From Congeria kusceri (taxonomy: Eukaryota > Mollusca > Bivalvia > Myida > Dreissenidae), in assembly GCA_027627225.1 (NCBI GenBank), contig CM051030.1, positions 2,435,501 to 2,499,500 of the forward strand: a DNA stretch of 64,000 bases, written 5' to 3'. Each line of letters opens with the position of its first letter. Position 1 is the first letter of the stretch. Positions 1 through 10,375 of the stretch are shown here, piece by piece. The position numbers and the translations under genes were made by a program. A model generated the notes under the pieces. The model ran no database searches. It worked only from the letters and a program-made list of their open reading frames with translations, and was not told where the DNA came from.

Positions 1-405
1 ATCCATGCTGGAGATATGCTCCGGACAAAGTCTTAAGGATTGATTCCTTATATTTGAACTTTGACCTGGAATTGTGAACTTCACCTTGGACCTAGGGACC
101 AGTTTAATGCGCGTGACACGCCCTCTCACAATGCTTACTAGTAAAGTGCCAAGTTATTTAAAAATCTATCCATGCTGAACAAAGATATGCTCCAGATAAA
201 TTTTTACGTATTTATTTCTTATATTTGACCTTGAAATGTGAACAAGAACTTAGACATAGGGACCTGGTTTTTGCGCGCGACACACCGACTCACCATGCTT
301 ATCACTTCTTCCAAGTTATTTAAAAATCCATCAATGCTGGACAAAGTTATGCTCCGGACAAAGATTTTAACGCCGCCCTCCCGCCAGCCAGGGGCGTTTT
401 CATAA
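1..405. repeat. Dispersed repeat, three partial ~165-bp units
   Basis: 'atccatgctg' recurs at 1, 168 and (as atcaatgctg) 330, with shared 'cttatatttgacctt' and 'gcgcgcgacac' segments. The end carries a GC-rich 'ccgccctcccgcc' tail. Confidence 0.6.
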
Positions 406-873
406 TACAAGAAGAATAAAACTACAGCAACAACAACAAAAACTGGTACAACACTATGATTCGAATGTAGAAAGGAGTAATAAGTTTAAATGGTGTGGCA
501 AAATGTGTAATTTATATCGTGTATTCCTTCAAAATACATGTTATTCTAATTACTGCAATTTAATATTTGTAACAGTGACAATCGTTTAATTTCAGAACAG
601 TTCAACAATCAGATGCTGTTATTTACCTTTTGCCATTTGGTTTGAAAACATTCAAATATTAACAATCAGCAGGAGAGAACTCGTATTAACAGCACAAGGT
701 TCTGTTTAATTCAAAAGGCGTTTCACATTAATACACAACGCTGACGCTATAATTTAATTATGCTCAAACGGTGCCATTACCTAACGTAAAAAGTTACATA
801 CTGCAACCCGTCCCTTCTTTTTGCACGATACATAAAACCGGTTAAGTGAGTGAATTGCGTATACTTGTTTTAG

Positions 874-1067
874 ATTCATCAGCAAGGCTACAATACATGA
901 TACATCCGCATACAACCGGACTGAAGGTAACCTAATCTGCTTAAAGATGAACATATTGCCAGCGTTCGTCGACAGTATAAACAATACTGGCTTTGGCAAT
1001 GTGCAAACACAGTACTACTGGACGGGTATAGTCAGAGCAAGAACCTTGCTTAATAGAACAACGATTG
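874..1067 (+). pseudogene. Copy 1 exon C (frameshifted)
   Basis: Acceptor 'ttttag' precedes ATTCATCAGCA, as in copy 2, and donor 'gtatgt' follows. The block reads D-S-S-A-R, then shifts frame and continues as LICLK...YYWTGIVRARTLLNRTTIG. Both frames are needed to recover the family pattern, so a single-base deletion is likely. Confidence 0.65.
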
Positions 1068-1385
1068 GTATGTACCTTGTATGTTAAATTTAATACGATA
1101 TAATAATAAACGTGTCACATTTATTTTTATAGCTCAACAGTACAATTTTGAATTGCGAGTACTTTGTAAAAAAGTGTTTTATAAAGGAGAAAATAAGCTG
1201 TAAGTGATATCATGATATAAGCTCTGATGCAAGTTCCGACTATTTGTAAAAAAATAAGTATAACGGCACACATATGTTTTAACCAGTTTGTTTTTTAGCA
1301 GCGTAAAATATATAATTAATCAACATATACCATTTCACAATAATAATAAATATAATAATACGATTATTCACTGCTTGTGTTTAAG

Positions 1386-1487
1386 GTAGCACTGCATATT
1401 CAGACGTGCTATACGGATTCTTGGAAGGAATTACAGGGAAATTTAATCTTACAAAAAATGGCACCAAACAAGCTCTTTGCGTAACCA
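1386..1487 (+). pseudogene. Copy 1 exon D
   Basis: 102 nt, the same length as exon D in copies 2-5, reading STAYSDVLYGF...NGTKQALCV. The acceptor is 'tttaag'. The donor GT has become TT at 1488-1489; a cryptic gt at 1481 would break phase. Confidence 0.6.
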
Positions 1488-1734
1488 TTAATATGTGTTA
1501 CATTTAATTTCCGCGGCTTAAAAGTTAGTTATTGTGTTTGATACAGATGTATTTTTTATGTTTGGGTCTTGTGCTACAAAAATATGTAAATCGGTTTTCG
1601 TGTGTTTTCTATTAATTGTTAACCAAATTTTTCGAAGAAAAATTCGGTTATTAGATTGGGTTATGTCGTTTGGCGGGCAAGCGGTGTGGCGGCGTCAACT
1701 TCTCATTTCTGCTCTATAACTCGAAAAAGAATTG

Positions 1735-3650
1735 AGATATTTTATTGAAACTTCGTACATAGATACCTTATATCGAGACCTCGCTTGGGATTGCATATAG
1801 GGTGGGTGGGGTGGAGGTAAAGGTCACCGTTGCTAAAAATGAAAAAACGGTTTCCGCTTAATAACTTGAGAATGCATCGAGATATTTTAATGAAACTTCA
1901 TACATAGATACCTTATATCGAGACCTCGCTTGGGATTTCATATAGGGTGGGTGGGGTGAAGGTCAAAGTCACCGTTGCTAAAGATAGAAAAACGGTTTCC
2001 GCTTAATAACTTAAGAACGCATCGAGATATTTTAATGAAACTTCATACATAGATACCTTATATCGAGACCTCGCTTGGGATTGCATATGGGGTGGGTTGA
2101 TCAATGTCAAGGTCACCGCTACTAAAAAAGAAAAAGGTTTTCCGCTCAATAACTTGAGAAGGCATCAAGATATTTTAATGAAACTTCATACATAGATACC
2201 TTATATCGAGACCTCGCTTGGGATTGCATATGGGGTGGGTTGATCAATGTCAAGGTCACCGCTACTAAAAAAGAAAAAGGTTTTCCGCTCAATAACTTGA
2301 GAAAGCATCAAGATATTTTAATGAAACTTCATACATAGATACCTTATATCGAGACCTCGCTTGGGATTTCATATAGGGTGGGTGGGGTGAAGGTCAAAGT
2401 CACCGTTGCTAAAGATAGAAAAACGGTTTCCGCTTAATAACTTAAGAACGCATCGAGATATTTTAATGAAACTTCATACATAGATACCTTATATCGAGAC
2501 CTCGCTTGGGATTGCATATGGGGTGGGTTGATCAACGTCAAGGTCACCGCTACTAAAAAAGAAAAAGGTTTTCCGCTCAATAACTTGAGAAGGCATCAAG
2601 ATATTTTAATGAAACTTCATACATAGATACCTTATATCAAGACCTTGCTTGGGATTGCATATGGAATGGGTGGGATCAAGTTCAAGGTCACCGCTACTAA
2701 AAACGTTTTCCGCTAAATAAGTTGAGAACGCATGGAGATATTTAAATGAAACTTCATACATATATATCTTATATTGAGACCTTGCTTGGGATTGCATATG
2801 GGGTGGGTGTGGTCAAGGTCAAGGTCACCGTTACTAAATTTAGAAACACGGTTTCTGCTCAATAACGTTAGGATTCATAAAGATATTTTAATGAAACTTC
2901 ATAAATATATACCATATATTGAGACCTCGCTTGGGATTGCATATGGGGTGGGTGGGGTCAAGGTCAAGGTCACCGTTACTAAAGTTAGAAAAACGGTTTC
3001 TGCTCAATAACGTGAGAACGCAAAATGATATTTTAATGAAACTTCATACATATTTACCTTATATCGAAGCCTTGCTGGAGATTGCATATGGGCTGGGCGT
3101 GGCCAAGGTCAAGGTTACAGTTACTAAAAATATAAAATGGTTTCGGCTTAATAACTTGAAAACGCATCAAGATATTTTAATGAAACTTCATACATAGATA
3201 CCTTATTTTATGACCTCTCTTGGGATTGCATATGTGGTGGGTGGGGTCAAGGTCACCGTTATTAAAAATAGAAACACGGTTGTCGCTCAATAACTTGGAA
3301 ATGCATCGAGATAGTTTAATTAAACTTTATACATAGATACGTTATATCGTGACCTCGCCTGGGATTGCATGTAGGGTGGGTGGGGTCTCCATTGCTAACA
3401 ATAGAAAAATGGTTTCCGCTCAATAACTTTAGAATGCATCAAGATATTTGAATGAAACTTGATACATAGATACCCTGTATCTAGACCACGCTTGTGATTG
3501 CATATGGGGTGGGTGAGATAGGTTACTAAAAATACAAAAACGGTTTCTGCTCAATAATTTGAGAACGCATAGAGATGTTTTAATGAAACTTCATACATAG
3601 ATACCTTATAACGAGACCTCGCTTAGGAATGCATATGGCATCAAGAAACT
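1735..3650 (+). repeat. Tandem array, ~145-bp unit, about 13 copies
   Basis: Each unit carries 'gagatattttaatgaaactt', 'catagataccttatatcgag' and 'gcatatggggtgggt', with 'aaggtcaccgtt'. It fills the copy 1 intron between exon D and the stalk. Short ORFs inside it are by-products of the repeat. Confidence 0.85.
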
Positions 3651-4064
3651 TTGTTTCATGTTTGTGCTGACCTTTATGCATTTCGTTCGAAAAATTTGGT
3701 TTTCGTGGAATTTCCACGTTTCTTGTTTGTACATATTGCAATGTGTTAATAATTTATTGGCATTGATTTATTGTAATCTTACTGGTTATTGTAACACTAT
3801 TCGTAATTTTTACGTATACGTGAATTTTTAATGAGCCATTCTGTTTCTAAAGTATTTATGTTATAGAAATTGAGTGAACAAGTACACGAAGTCGTTATCG
3901 TAAAATAAAAACAATACTTTTCATCGTTAAAACAACTCTTAAAACAACAAGAACTTTATTATTTATACAAGTTTTGGATACATTTTATGTTACCATTCAA
4001 TAACTATATTTAATCTATGAATATACATAAAAATATATTCAAATATCATATTTCATGTTTTAAG

Positions 4065-4142
4065 GAACCGACACATCGTGCATGCCCATTTTAACTGAAG
4101 GCCAACCACCCATCAGAGACAAAACCACAATTCAACCCGAAG
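4065..4142 (+). CDS. Copy 1 stalk exon
   Basis: 78 nt between 'ttttaag' and 'gtagaa', reading TDTSCMPILTEGQPPIRDK..., rich in Thr and Pro. It is placed between exon D and the membrane exon as in the other copies. Its last 29 nt and its donor are repeated 128 bp downstream (4242-4270). Confidence 0.6.
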
Positions 4143-4342
4143 GTAGAACACTTATATATGTTTGTTACAAATGAATACACATTAGAAAATATACATTATT
4201 CAGTATATGTTTATACATATACTGAATAATGTATACAAAACCAGAGACAAAACCACAATTCAACCCGAAGGTAGAACATTTATATATGTTTGTGACAAAT
4301 AAATACACAATCGAAAATATACATTATTCAGTATATTTTTAT
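4114..4342 (+). repeat. 128-bp tandem duplication with hairpin
   Basis: The segment from 'cagagacaaaaccacaattc' is repeated at 4242. It includes the last 29 nt of the stalk exon and the 5' splice site. Between the copies is a perfect inverted repeat (4192-4210 / 4215-4233). Confidence 0.75.
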
Positions 4343-4404
4343 TTTATTAGTTCTTATCACATTCATACATTTATGATGACAGTGGTATTGTTTTTTGACC
4401 TCAG

Positions 4405-4495
4405 GGTCTTCAGCTTTAGGAGCAGGCATCGGTGTGTCGGTGGGAGTATTGGTCGTAGCCGGCGGTGCTGTTGTCATAATTGTGCTCAAAAGACG
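4405..4495 (+). CDS. Copy 1 transmembrane exon
   Basis: 91 nt, phase 1 in and phase 2 out. It encodes SSALGAGIGVSVGVLVVAGG followed by AVVIIVLKR: one hydrophobic Gly-rich helix ending in basic residues (stop-transfer). Acceptor 'cctcag', donor 'gtatgc'. Confidence 0.75.
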
Positions 4496-5291
4496 GTATG
4501 CATATGTATGAGTGTATGAATTTAACATGAAGCAATGATTGAGATACATAAATGGCTAATGTTTTATAGCAAATACAGACATTTTCGTTTGGCATTAATG
4601 CACGGAATTGTATATGGCGACAACAATGCAGAAAAGTGTTTATTGTTATTGTAAGATACATATTATATTGTTATTATCGTAATCTTCTGTACATGCTGAC
4701 ACAAAAAAAAATCCGCAGAAGGCACTGTATTTGTCCCTAAGCATTTTAAATACGGATGGCGTATTCCTAACGTATGCATGTTATTAATGTTATTAAAGGG
4801 ACTTTATCATCGAAAAGGGCCTCAAGGGGGCAATTTCTTAAAAAAATATGAAATTTAGATATTAATACTGGCATATAATAACAGTTAAAATAGGGTACAT
4901 ATAATGGGAAAAAATGTACGCATTCTGACGTCAGAATTGTGAGCATTTTGAATAACCATTGTTTACAAACGACACCTTACCAAACAGTTGGTTCAAGTGC
5001 TGTCTACTGTCATTTCTTCGTATGGCTTCTTAGTGCTGAGTTCGATACCCGCTTGGGGTTTTAATTATTTCAGGCTTGTTTGCTAATTTGTTTTTATCAA
5101 ATATCTTATTGTGTATTATATTTATTTTATTTATTTAATGCACATGTCTTAGTAAAGCGCATTTCTATCAAATAATATAATTTATAGTTCAATAGGAAGC
5201 CAATTTCTCGTTGGGATAGTCCCTTTAATATTGGATATTTTGTGTACGCAGAATAGTACGTTTACAGCGTGTTTCATTACAATACTTTCAG

Positions 5292-6000
5292 AAGAAAACT
5301 TCCCAATTGCATGACCAGCAAAAAATGTGAAAAGGAGGTTTTTAACAATGGCGGAAAGTCGTCTTATGAAGTAAGGCTCGATAACTCTGTAGCCAACCAC
5401 AGCTACTGTGTCCTGGAAAAACACACCATCTCAGAGGACGAACCTATGGACCATTACAATACACCAGGGTATCCAAATGAAGTCATTGCGGAAAAGGACA
5501 ATTACAATGCTATCAATGATACAGAGGAGCCACGTGGGAATGTTCAAGGAGACAACAGTGATTATGATTACACAACTAATGGGGCAACACAATCTCCTTG
5601 CAATGCTGACAATGTGTATAATAAAATGAAGCTTGACCGGCACGGGGACTACGACCATGTACAAGGACAGGCGTCAGAGTCGAGAGATGCTCAGGGAAAC
5701 GGTGACTACGACCACGTCAAAGGACAGGGGCAGATGCATAACTTCACAACAAGCAACGACTACAACACAACTGCAGCATTGGCTTCGAAAGCGAGAGGTG
5801 CTCACGGAAACGGTGACTACGACCATGTCAAAGGACAGGGGAAGACTCATTACACCACAGCAAGCAATGACTTTGACACGGCTGCAGCTACATTAGCTGC
5901 ACACGCAAAAGGCAACGAAAGTAATTACAATCACATTCCAACCAGCAAAGTTAATGCAATAATCAAAGACTACATTTTATACTTCACGCAGTGGGTATGA
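5292..6000 (+). CDS. Copy 1 cytoplasmic tail exon
   Basis: Open for 236 codons after acceptor 'ctttcag'. Contains SVANHSYCVLEKH, ISEDEPMDHYNTP, NYNAINDTEEP, then VYNKMKLDRHGDYDHV and two further GDYDHV units, ending in SNYNHI and a short divergent C-terminus. Highly polar and acidic, no Cys-rich or enzymatic domain, so probably a signalling tail. A conserved block follows the stop in another frame (to 6076). Confidence 0.75.
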
Positions 6001-6849
6001 CGTTATCAATGCGAAAAAGTTGACAATTACTCCTGGTGACTCTATCGGCTATGAACACGTAACTAAAGAATGTTGACTTCAGTGGACACATTCTCAAACG
6101 TATTGTTTAAACACGTATAAACCTGTATTTGGATAAATTATTGGTGTATGTATGTATGCAAATGTATATTCAGCGTATATAAAATAATTATCAATTACCT
6201 TGATATTCAACTTTATCAAAACGCCGAAACATATGGTTTCAAATTTTTGAGCAATTACACTGATAAGGTTGAAATATCTAGAACGCTTTTCTTCACAGTT
6301 ATTTCACCAGAATAAAAGTGTATAAGATGTGCCGCACTTTTTATTATCCACGTACTTGAGGACGGATAAAACATTTGCCATTTTTTATCTGTATAGTATA
6401 GCCACACAATATGTACAAGTGTCAAATTGTAAATGCAAATTTAAACCAGATATAATAGCCTGGAAAACTTGCCAACATGTATGTTAAAAGCTTTTATATA
6501 CCGTAAGCTAGGGAAATATAGGTTGCTGATCATCGTGGTAACCCGGATTACACCCGAATATTTACCGTGATCTTTCGGCGAGCTCCGTTTTTTCAATCAA
6601 ATTGCATTGTTTAATATCTTTGCAACGTCTACATTAAATGTCTTAACTTGCAACGCATTGGATGTGGCTTTACATTTTGTACTACAGAAGTGCATGTCTT
6701 TTCATATATTAGTGCATAGGTCTATATTGGTGGATGTAAATGTGTTGAAATAAACCTAAGCAAAACTTAAAACATCTAGACCAACAACAGCTAGAAAAAT
6801 ATTCTTTTTCAGGGAGTTTACATGAATATAGATTGTCTATCATATAGAT

Positions 6850-7530
6850 TAACAAGAGCTGTCTCAGGACAGCGCGCTCGACAATTCATACATCTTTCTC
6901 AGAGTCATGGGCCTTGGCCAGTGACCTTACATAATGACCCCGAAGACATGTGTGACGTTTTAATTGAATATCTGTAGTAATTACAGCTAAATGTACTTTT
7001 TGCACGGCATACTTCACCTAAATATTACAAAAGAGGCATAATTCTGCTAAAATGCAGGTCATTGTTATAGGCCTTGGACTGTGGCCTTATATAATGGCTC
7101 TGAAACATGTGCGGAGTTTTAATTGAATATCTAAAGTACGGTAGATATAGAGATATGAACTTGTTGAACGCAAACCTTAAAATGAATTTTATTACTACAA
7201 AAAAGTGGCAACATTCCGCTAAATTGCAGGTCATGATTATGGGATTTGGTCAGTGACCTTATATAATGACCCCGAAGCATGTGAATGTTCAGTTGAATAC
7301 GTATAGTAGTTACAGAGATATGTACTTGCACGCAAACATAAACCTGAATATTTATAAGTAAAAAAAGGGCATAATTCTGAAAAGATGCAGGTCAGAGTTA
7401 AGGGCCTTGGCCAGTGACCTTATATAATGTGTTAAGTTTTAATTGAATATCTGTAGTATATATAGAGATATGAACTTGTTGCACGCAAACTTTAACCTGA
7501 ATTTTATAAGTACAAAAAATTGTCATTTGG
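6850..7530. repeat. Dispersed bivalve-type element with ~180-bp subrepeats
   Basis: Starts with 'acaagagctgtctcagga' and 'cagcgcgctcgac', followed by repeated 'gtgaccttatataatgaccc' and 'aattgaatatctgtagt' segments. 7530-8060 shows nothing recognisable. Confidence 0.6.
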
Positions 7531-8076
7531 AAAAAGTTCGTTTCATTGATCGTTAGCATTAACAGAAACAACACTGTAATCACCATCATTTTCATTGTCG
7601 TTGTTAGTTTTAATATTCGAGCTTCTTTAATCTTATTAAGGTGCACGGGATGGGAATGTGAATGCTATATCACAATGATCACTAAACTCAGTTGCTTCTG
7701 GAATTATATTGAAATATAATATTGCTTATTTTGAAAGGTACTGAATAGCTCCGCCCTCTCTAACTCCAAATCCTGCAACCATGCCTGTGACCGCCATTCA
7801 CATCAATGCATCTTACAAGGGAAACCATTCAAACAAACCCCCCAAAATACAGCTCAAGTGATCTGCAGCAAAAAGATGATAACTTCCTTCGTGATCCACT
7901 ATGAATTCTTCCTCCTCACGAATATATAATGGTTTGGAAAGGCAATAGGGTTGTAACCTAGAAGAACAAATATGCCTAGTATTTATAGTTAAATGGGGGT
8001 GATTGTGTAGTGGTTTTTAAACATCATTTATCAAAATAGTACATGCTTGTTGCTGGGGTTGCAAGATGGGATTCAG

Positions 8077-8169
8077 CTACTGGTGACTGTCTAACATTCT
8101 ACTACCCAGACTTTGTTTGGCGTCCATGTAATGGAACTGTTTTCAGAACAGTATTTTGTAGCAACCCAG
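8077..8169 (+). pseudogene. Orphan exon E duplicate
   Basis: ATGDCLTFYYPDFVWRPCNG then TVFRTVFCSNP, followed by donor 'gtatat'. It matches exon E of copy 2 and the match runs on through about 100 bp of the following intron (8170-8268 against 16297-16391), so this is a DNA-level duplication. A 9-nt in-frame deletion separates them. An acceptor 'gattcag' at 8070-8076 would keep phase. No partner exon lies nearby. Confidence 0.7.
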
Positions 8170-8267
8170 GTATATTTGATGCAAAAGAAAGTCAAAAGAA
8201 ACAGAGAAACAGACAACAAAAGGAATCAAATAATAAGAACTTGAAACACATTACGTTTACGAAAGAA

Positions 8268-9480
8268 ACAACGTAGCTGCTGCAGCTTATCCCCCTAACG
8301 TAGCTGCTGCAGCTTATACCCCTAACGTAGCTGCTGCAGCCTTATCCCCCCTAACGTAGCTGCTGCAGCTTATCCCCCTAACGTAGCTGCTGCAGCTTAT
8401 CCCCATAACGTAGCTGCTGCAGCTTATCCCGCTAACATAGCTGCTGCAGCTTATCCCCCTAACGTAGCTGCTGCAGCTTATCCCCCTAACGTAGCTGCTG
8501 CAGCTTATCCCCCTAACGTAGCTGCTGCAGCTTATCCCACTAACGTAGCAGCTTAACCCCCTAACGTAACTGCTGCAGCTTATCCCCCCTAACGTAGCTG
8601 CTGCAGCTTATCCCCCTAACGTAGCTGCTGCAGCTTATCCCCCTAAGGTAGCTGCTGCAGCTTATCCCCCTAACGTAGCTGCTGCAGCTTATCCCCCTAA
8701 CGTAGCTGCTGCAGCTGATCCCCCTAACGTAGCTGCTGCAGCTTATCCCCCTAACGTAGCTGCTGCAGCTTATCCTCCTAACGTAGCAGCTGCAGCTTAT
8801 CCCCCTAACGTAGCTGCTGCAGCTTATACCCCTAACGTAGCTGCTGCAGCTTATCCCCCTTACGTAGCTGCTGCAGCTTATCCCCCTAACGTAGCTGCTG
8901 CAGCTCATCCCCCTAACGTAGCTGCTGCAGCTTATCCCCCTAACGTAGCTGCTGCAGGCTTATCCCCCTAACGTAGCTGCTGCAGCTTATCCCCATCGCG
9001 TAGCTGCTGCAACTTATCCCGCTAACATAGCTGCTGCAGCTTATCCCCGTAACATAGCTGCTGCAGCTTATCCCCCTAACGTAGCTGCTGCAGCTTATCC
9101 CCCTAACGTAGCTGCTGCAGCTTATCCCCCTAACGTAGCTGCTGCAGCTGATACCCCTAACGTAGCTGCTGCAGCTTATCCCCCTAACGTAGCTGCTGCA
9201 GCTTATCCCCCATAACGTAGCTGCTGCAGCTTATCCCCCTAACGTAGCTGCTGCAGCTTATCCCCCTAACGTAGCTGCTGCAGCTTATCCCCCTAACGTA
9301 GCTGCTGCAGCTTATCCCCCTAACGTAGCTGCTGCAGCTTATCCCCCTAACGTAGCTGCTGCAGCTTATCCCCCTAACGTAGCTGCTGCAGCTTATCCCA
9401 CTAACTTAGCTGCTGCAGCTTATCCTCCTAACGTAGCTGCTGCAGCTTATCCTCCTAACGTAGCTGCTGCTGCTCTGCAG
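8268..9480. repeat. 27-bp minisatellite, roughly 44 units
   Basis: Unit 'aacgtagctgctgcagctta' plus 'tccccct'. Each unit holds the palindrome-like AGCTGCTGCAGCT. The unit is nine codons long, so short ORFs (GISCSSYVR repeats on the minus strand) are by-products. It begins exactly where the orphan exon's intron homology ends. Confidence 0.9.
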
Positions 9481-10054
9481 ATTATAATTGAATAACTTTT
9501 TGTTTCAAATTTTAGGATCAATTTTTACACGAATTAATATCGAATTCCAAAGTAACAACATCGTGTTATTCAGCTACACACGAGAGTAAAACTTACCCAT
9601 TATTATTTATTAAAAAAACTTGGTTCAAGTTAAACTGCGCCGGTATATAATAAAATAGTTTGATATTATCAACAATCAACAGACTGGGCATCCATGACAG
9701 TGTTTAAAACGAAAAGTTGAATTCTTTATTCAAACATCCCTGGGAATGGGTTCAAAAACGCACGACAGTTAACGATTTTTATATCCTTCAATTTCTTCAT
9801 ATATCTTCTGAATGGCCGGATAAACACTCCTTATTTTAAAGCTACATTACCCATCAAAACCATTTTGTTATTAGGAATACACGTAAAATAATAATAATCA
9901 ATTGTTGTAAAAAACACCATGCTTGAGAATTCTAAATTATACAAAGATATTGATTAGACATAGTCAAAACAATGTGAAATAATTATATGCAAAATATCAA
10001 CATTCTTTAAATAGTAGGGTCGTTATATAATGTTTGTTTATATATTTTTATACA

Positions 10055-10124
<70 letters not shown>
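10055..10124. repeat. (CA)n/(TA)n microsatellite
   Basis: Alternating AC, then long AT dinucleotide run about 200 bp upstream of the copy 2 ATG. Confidence 0.9.
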
Positions 10125-10127
<3 letters not shown>

Positions 10128-10254
10128 CTTAGAATATTATTGCACCCGTACCACTGAAAATGACATTAAAATTTCTTAAGCCAGTGTATAACTATTGGAA
10201 AGCTTAACACGGGAATTCCCGTGCACAAAAACAGCGAGCATTAATACCAATTTA

Positions 10255-10320
10255 TATTCACTGTAACTTCCTTGTTTCGACACACAGTGTTTTTGATGAC
10301 ATCGCTGGAAGAGTGGTACA
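10255..10320 (+). promoter_or_regulatory. Putative 5' UTR / proximal flank of copy 2
   Basis: The 'taacttcc.tgtttc' string at 10264-10277 recurs at 27005-27018, at a similar distance upstream of the copy 3 ATG, which suggests conserved leader or promoter-proximal sequence. No TATA box is claimed. Confidence 0.3.
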
Positions 10321-10375
10321 ATGTGGTGGTACGGAATTCTAGGAGTTTGTCAACTAGTTATTATGTCAGTTAAAG
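10321..10375 (+). CDS. Copy 2 signal-peptide exon
   Basis: ATG at 10321 opens MWWYGILGVCQLVIMSVKG, a short hydrophobic leader with small residues before the expected cleavage point, then donor 'gtaata'. Copies 3 and 5 have leaders of exactly the same 55 nt, which fixes the start. Confidence 0.8.

Larger units (their letters stand above)
874..6000 (+). pseudogene. Receptor copy 1 (3' part): CTLD-like/TM/tyrosine-tail gene, ectodomain damaged
   Basis: Exons seen: C 874-1067, D 1386-1487, stalk 4065-4142, transmembrane 4405-4495, cytoplasmic 5292-6000. Exons upstream of C would lie before the window. Exon C is 194 nt where a multiple of three is expected. A one-base loss near 915-925 destroys the conserved Trp and puts TAA in frame; downstream of it the frame again reads ...YYWTGIVRA...IG. 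Exon D is open, but its donor position reads 'ttaata' where the family has 'gtaat' or 'gtat'. The stalk, membrane and tail exons are open with good splice sites. I infer a recently inactivated copy, or one carrying assembly errors in the ectodomain. The protein, if made, would be a type I receptor. Confidence 0.65.

Noticed and set aside
8561..8908. Minus-strand ORF with GISCSSYVR repeats
   Set aside because: By-product of the 27-bp minisatellite.
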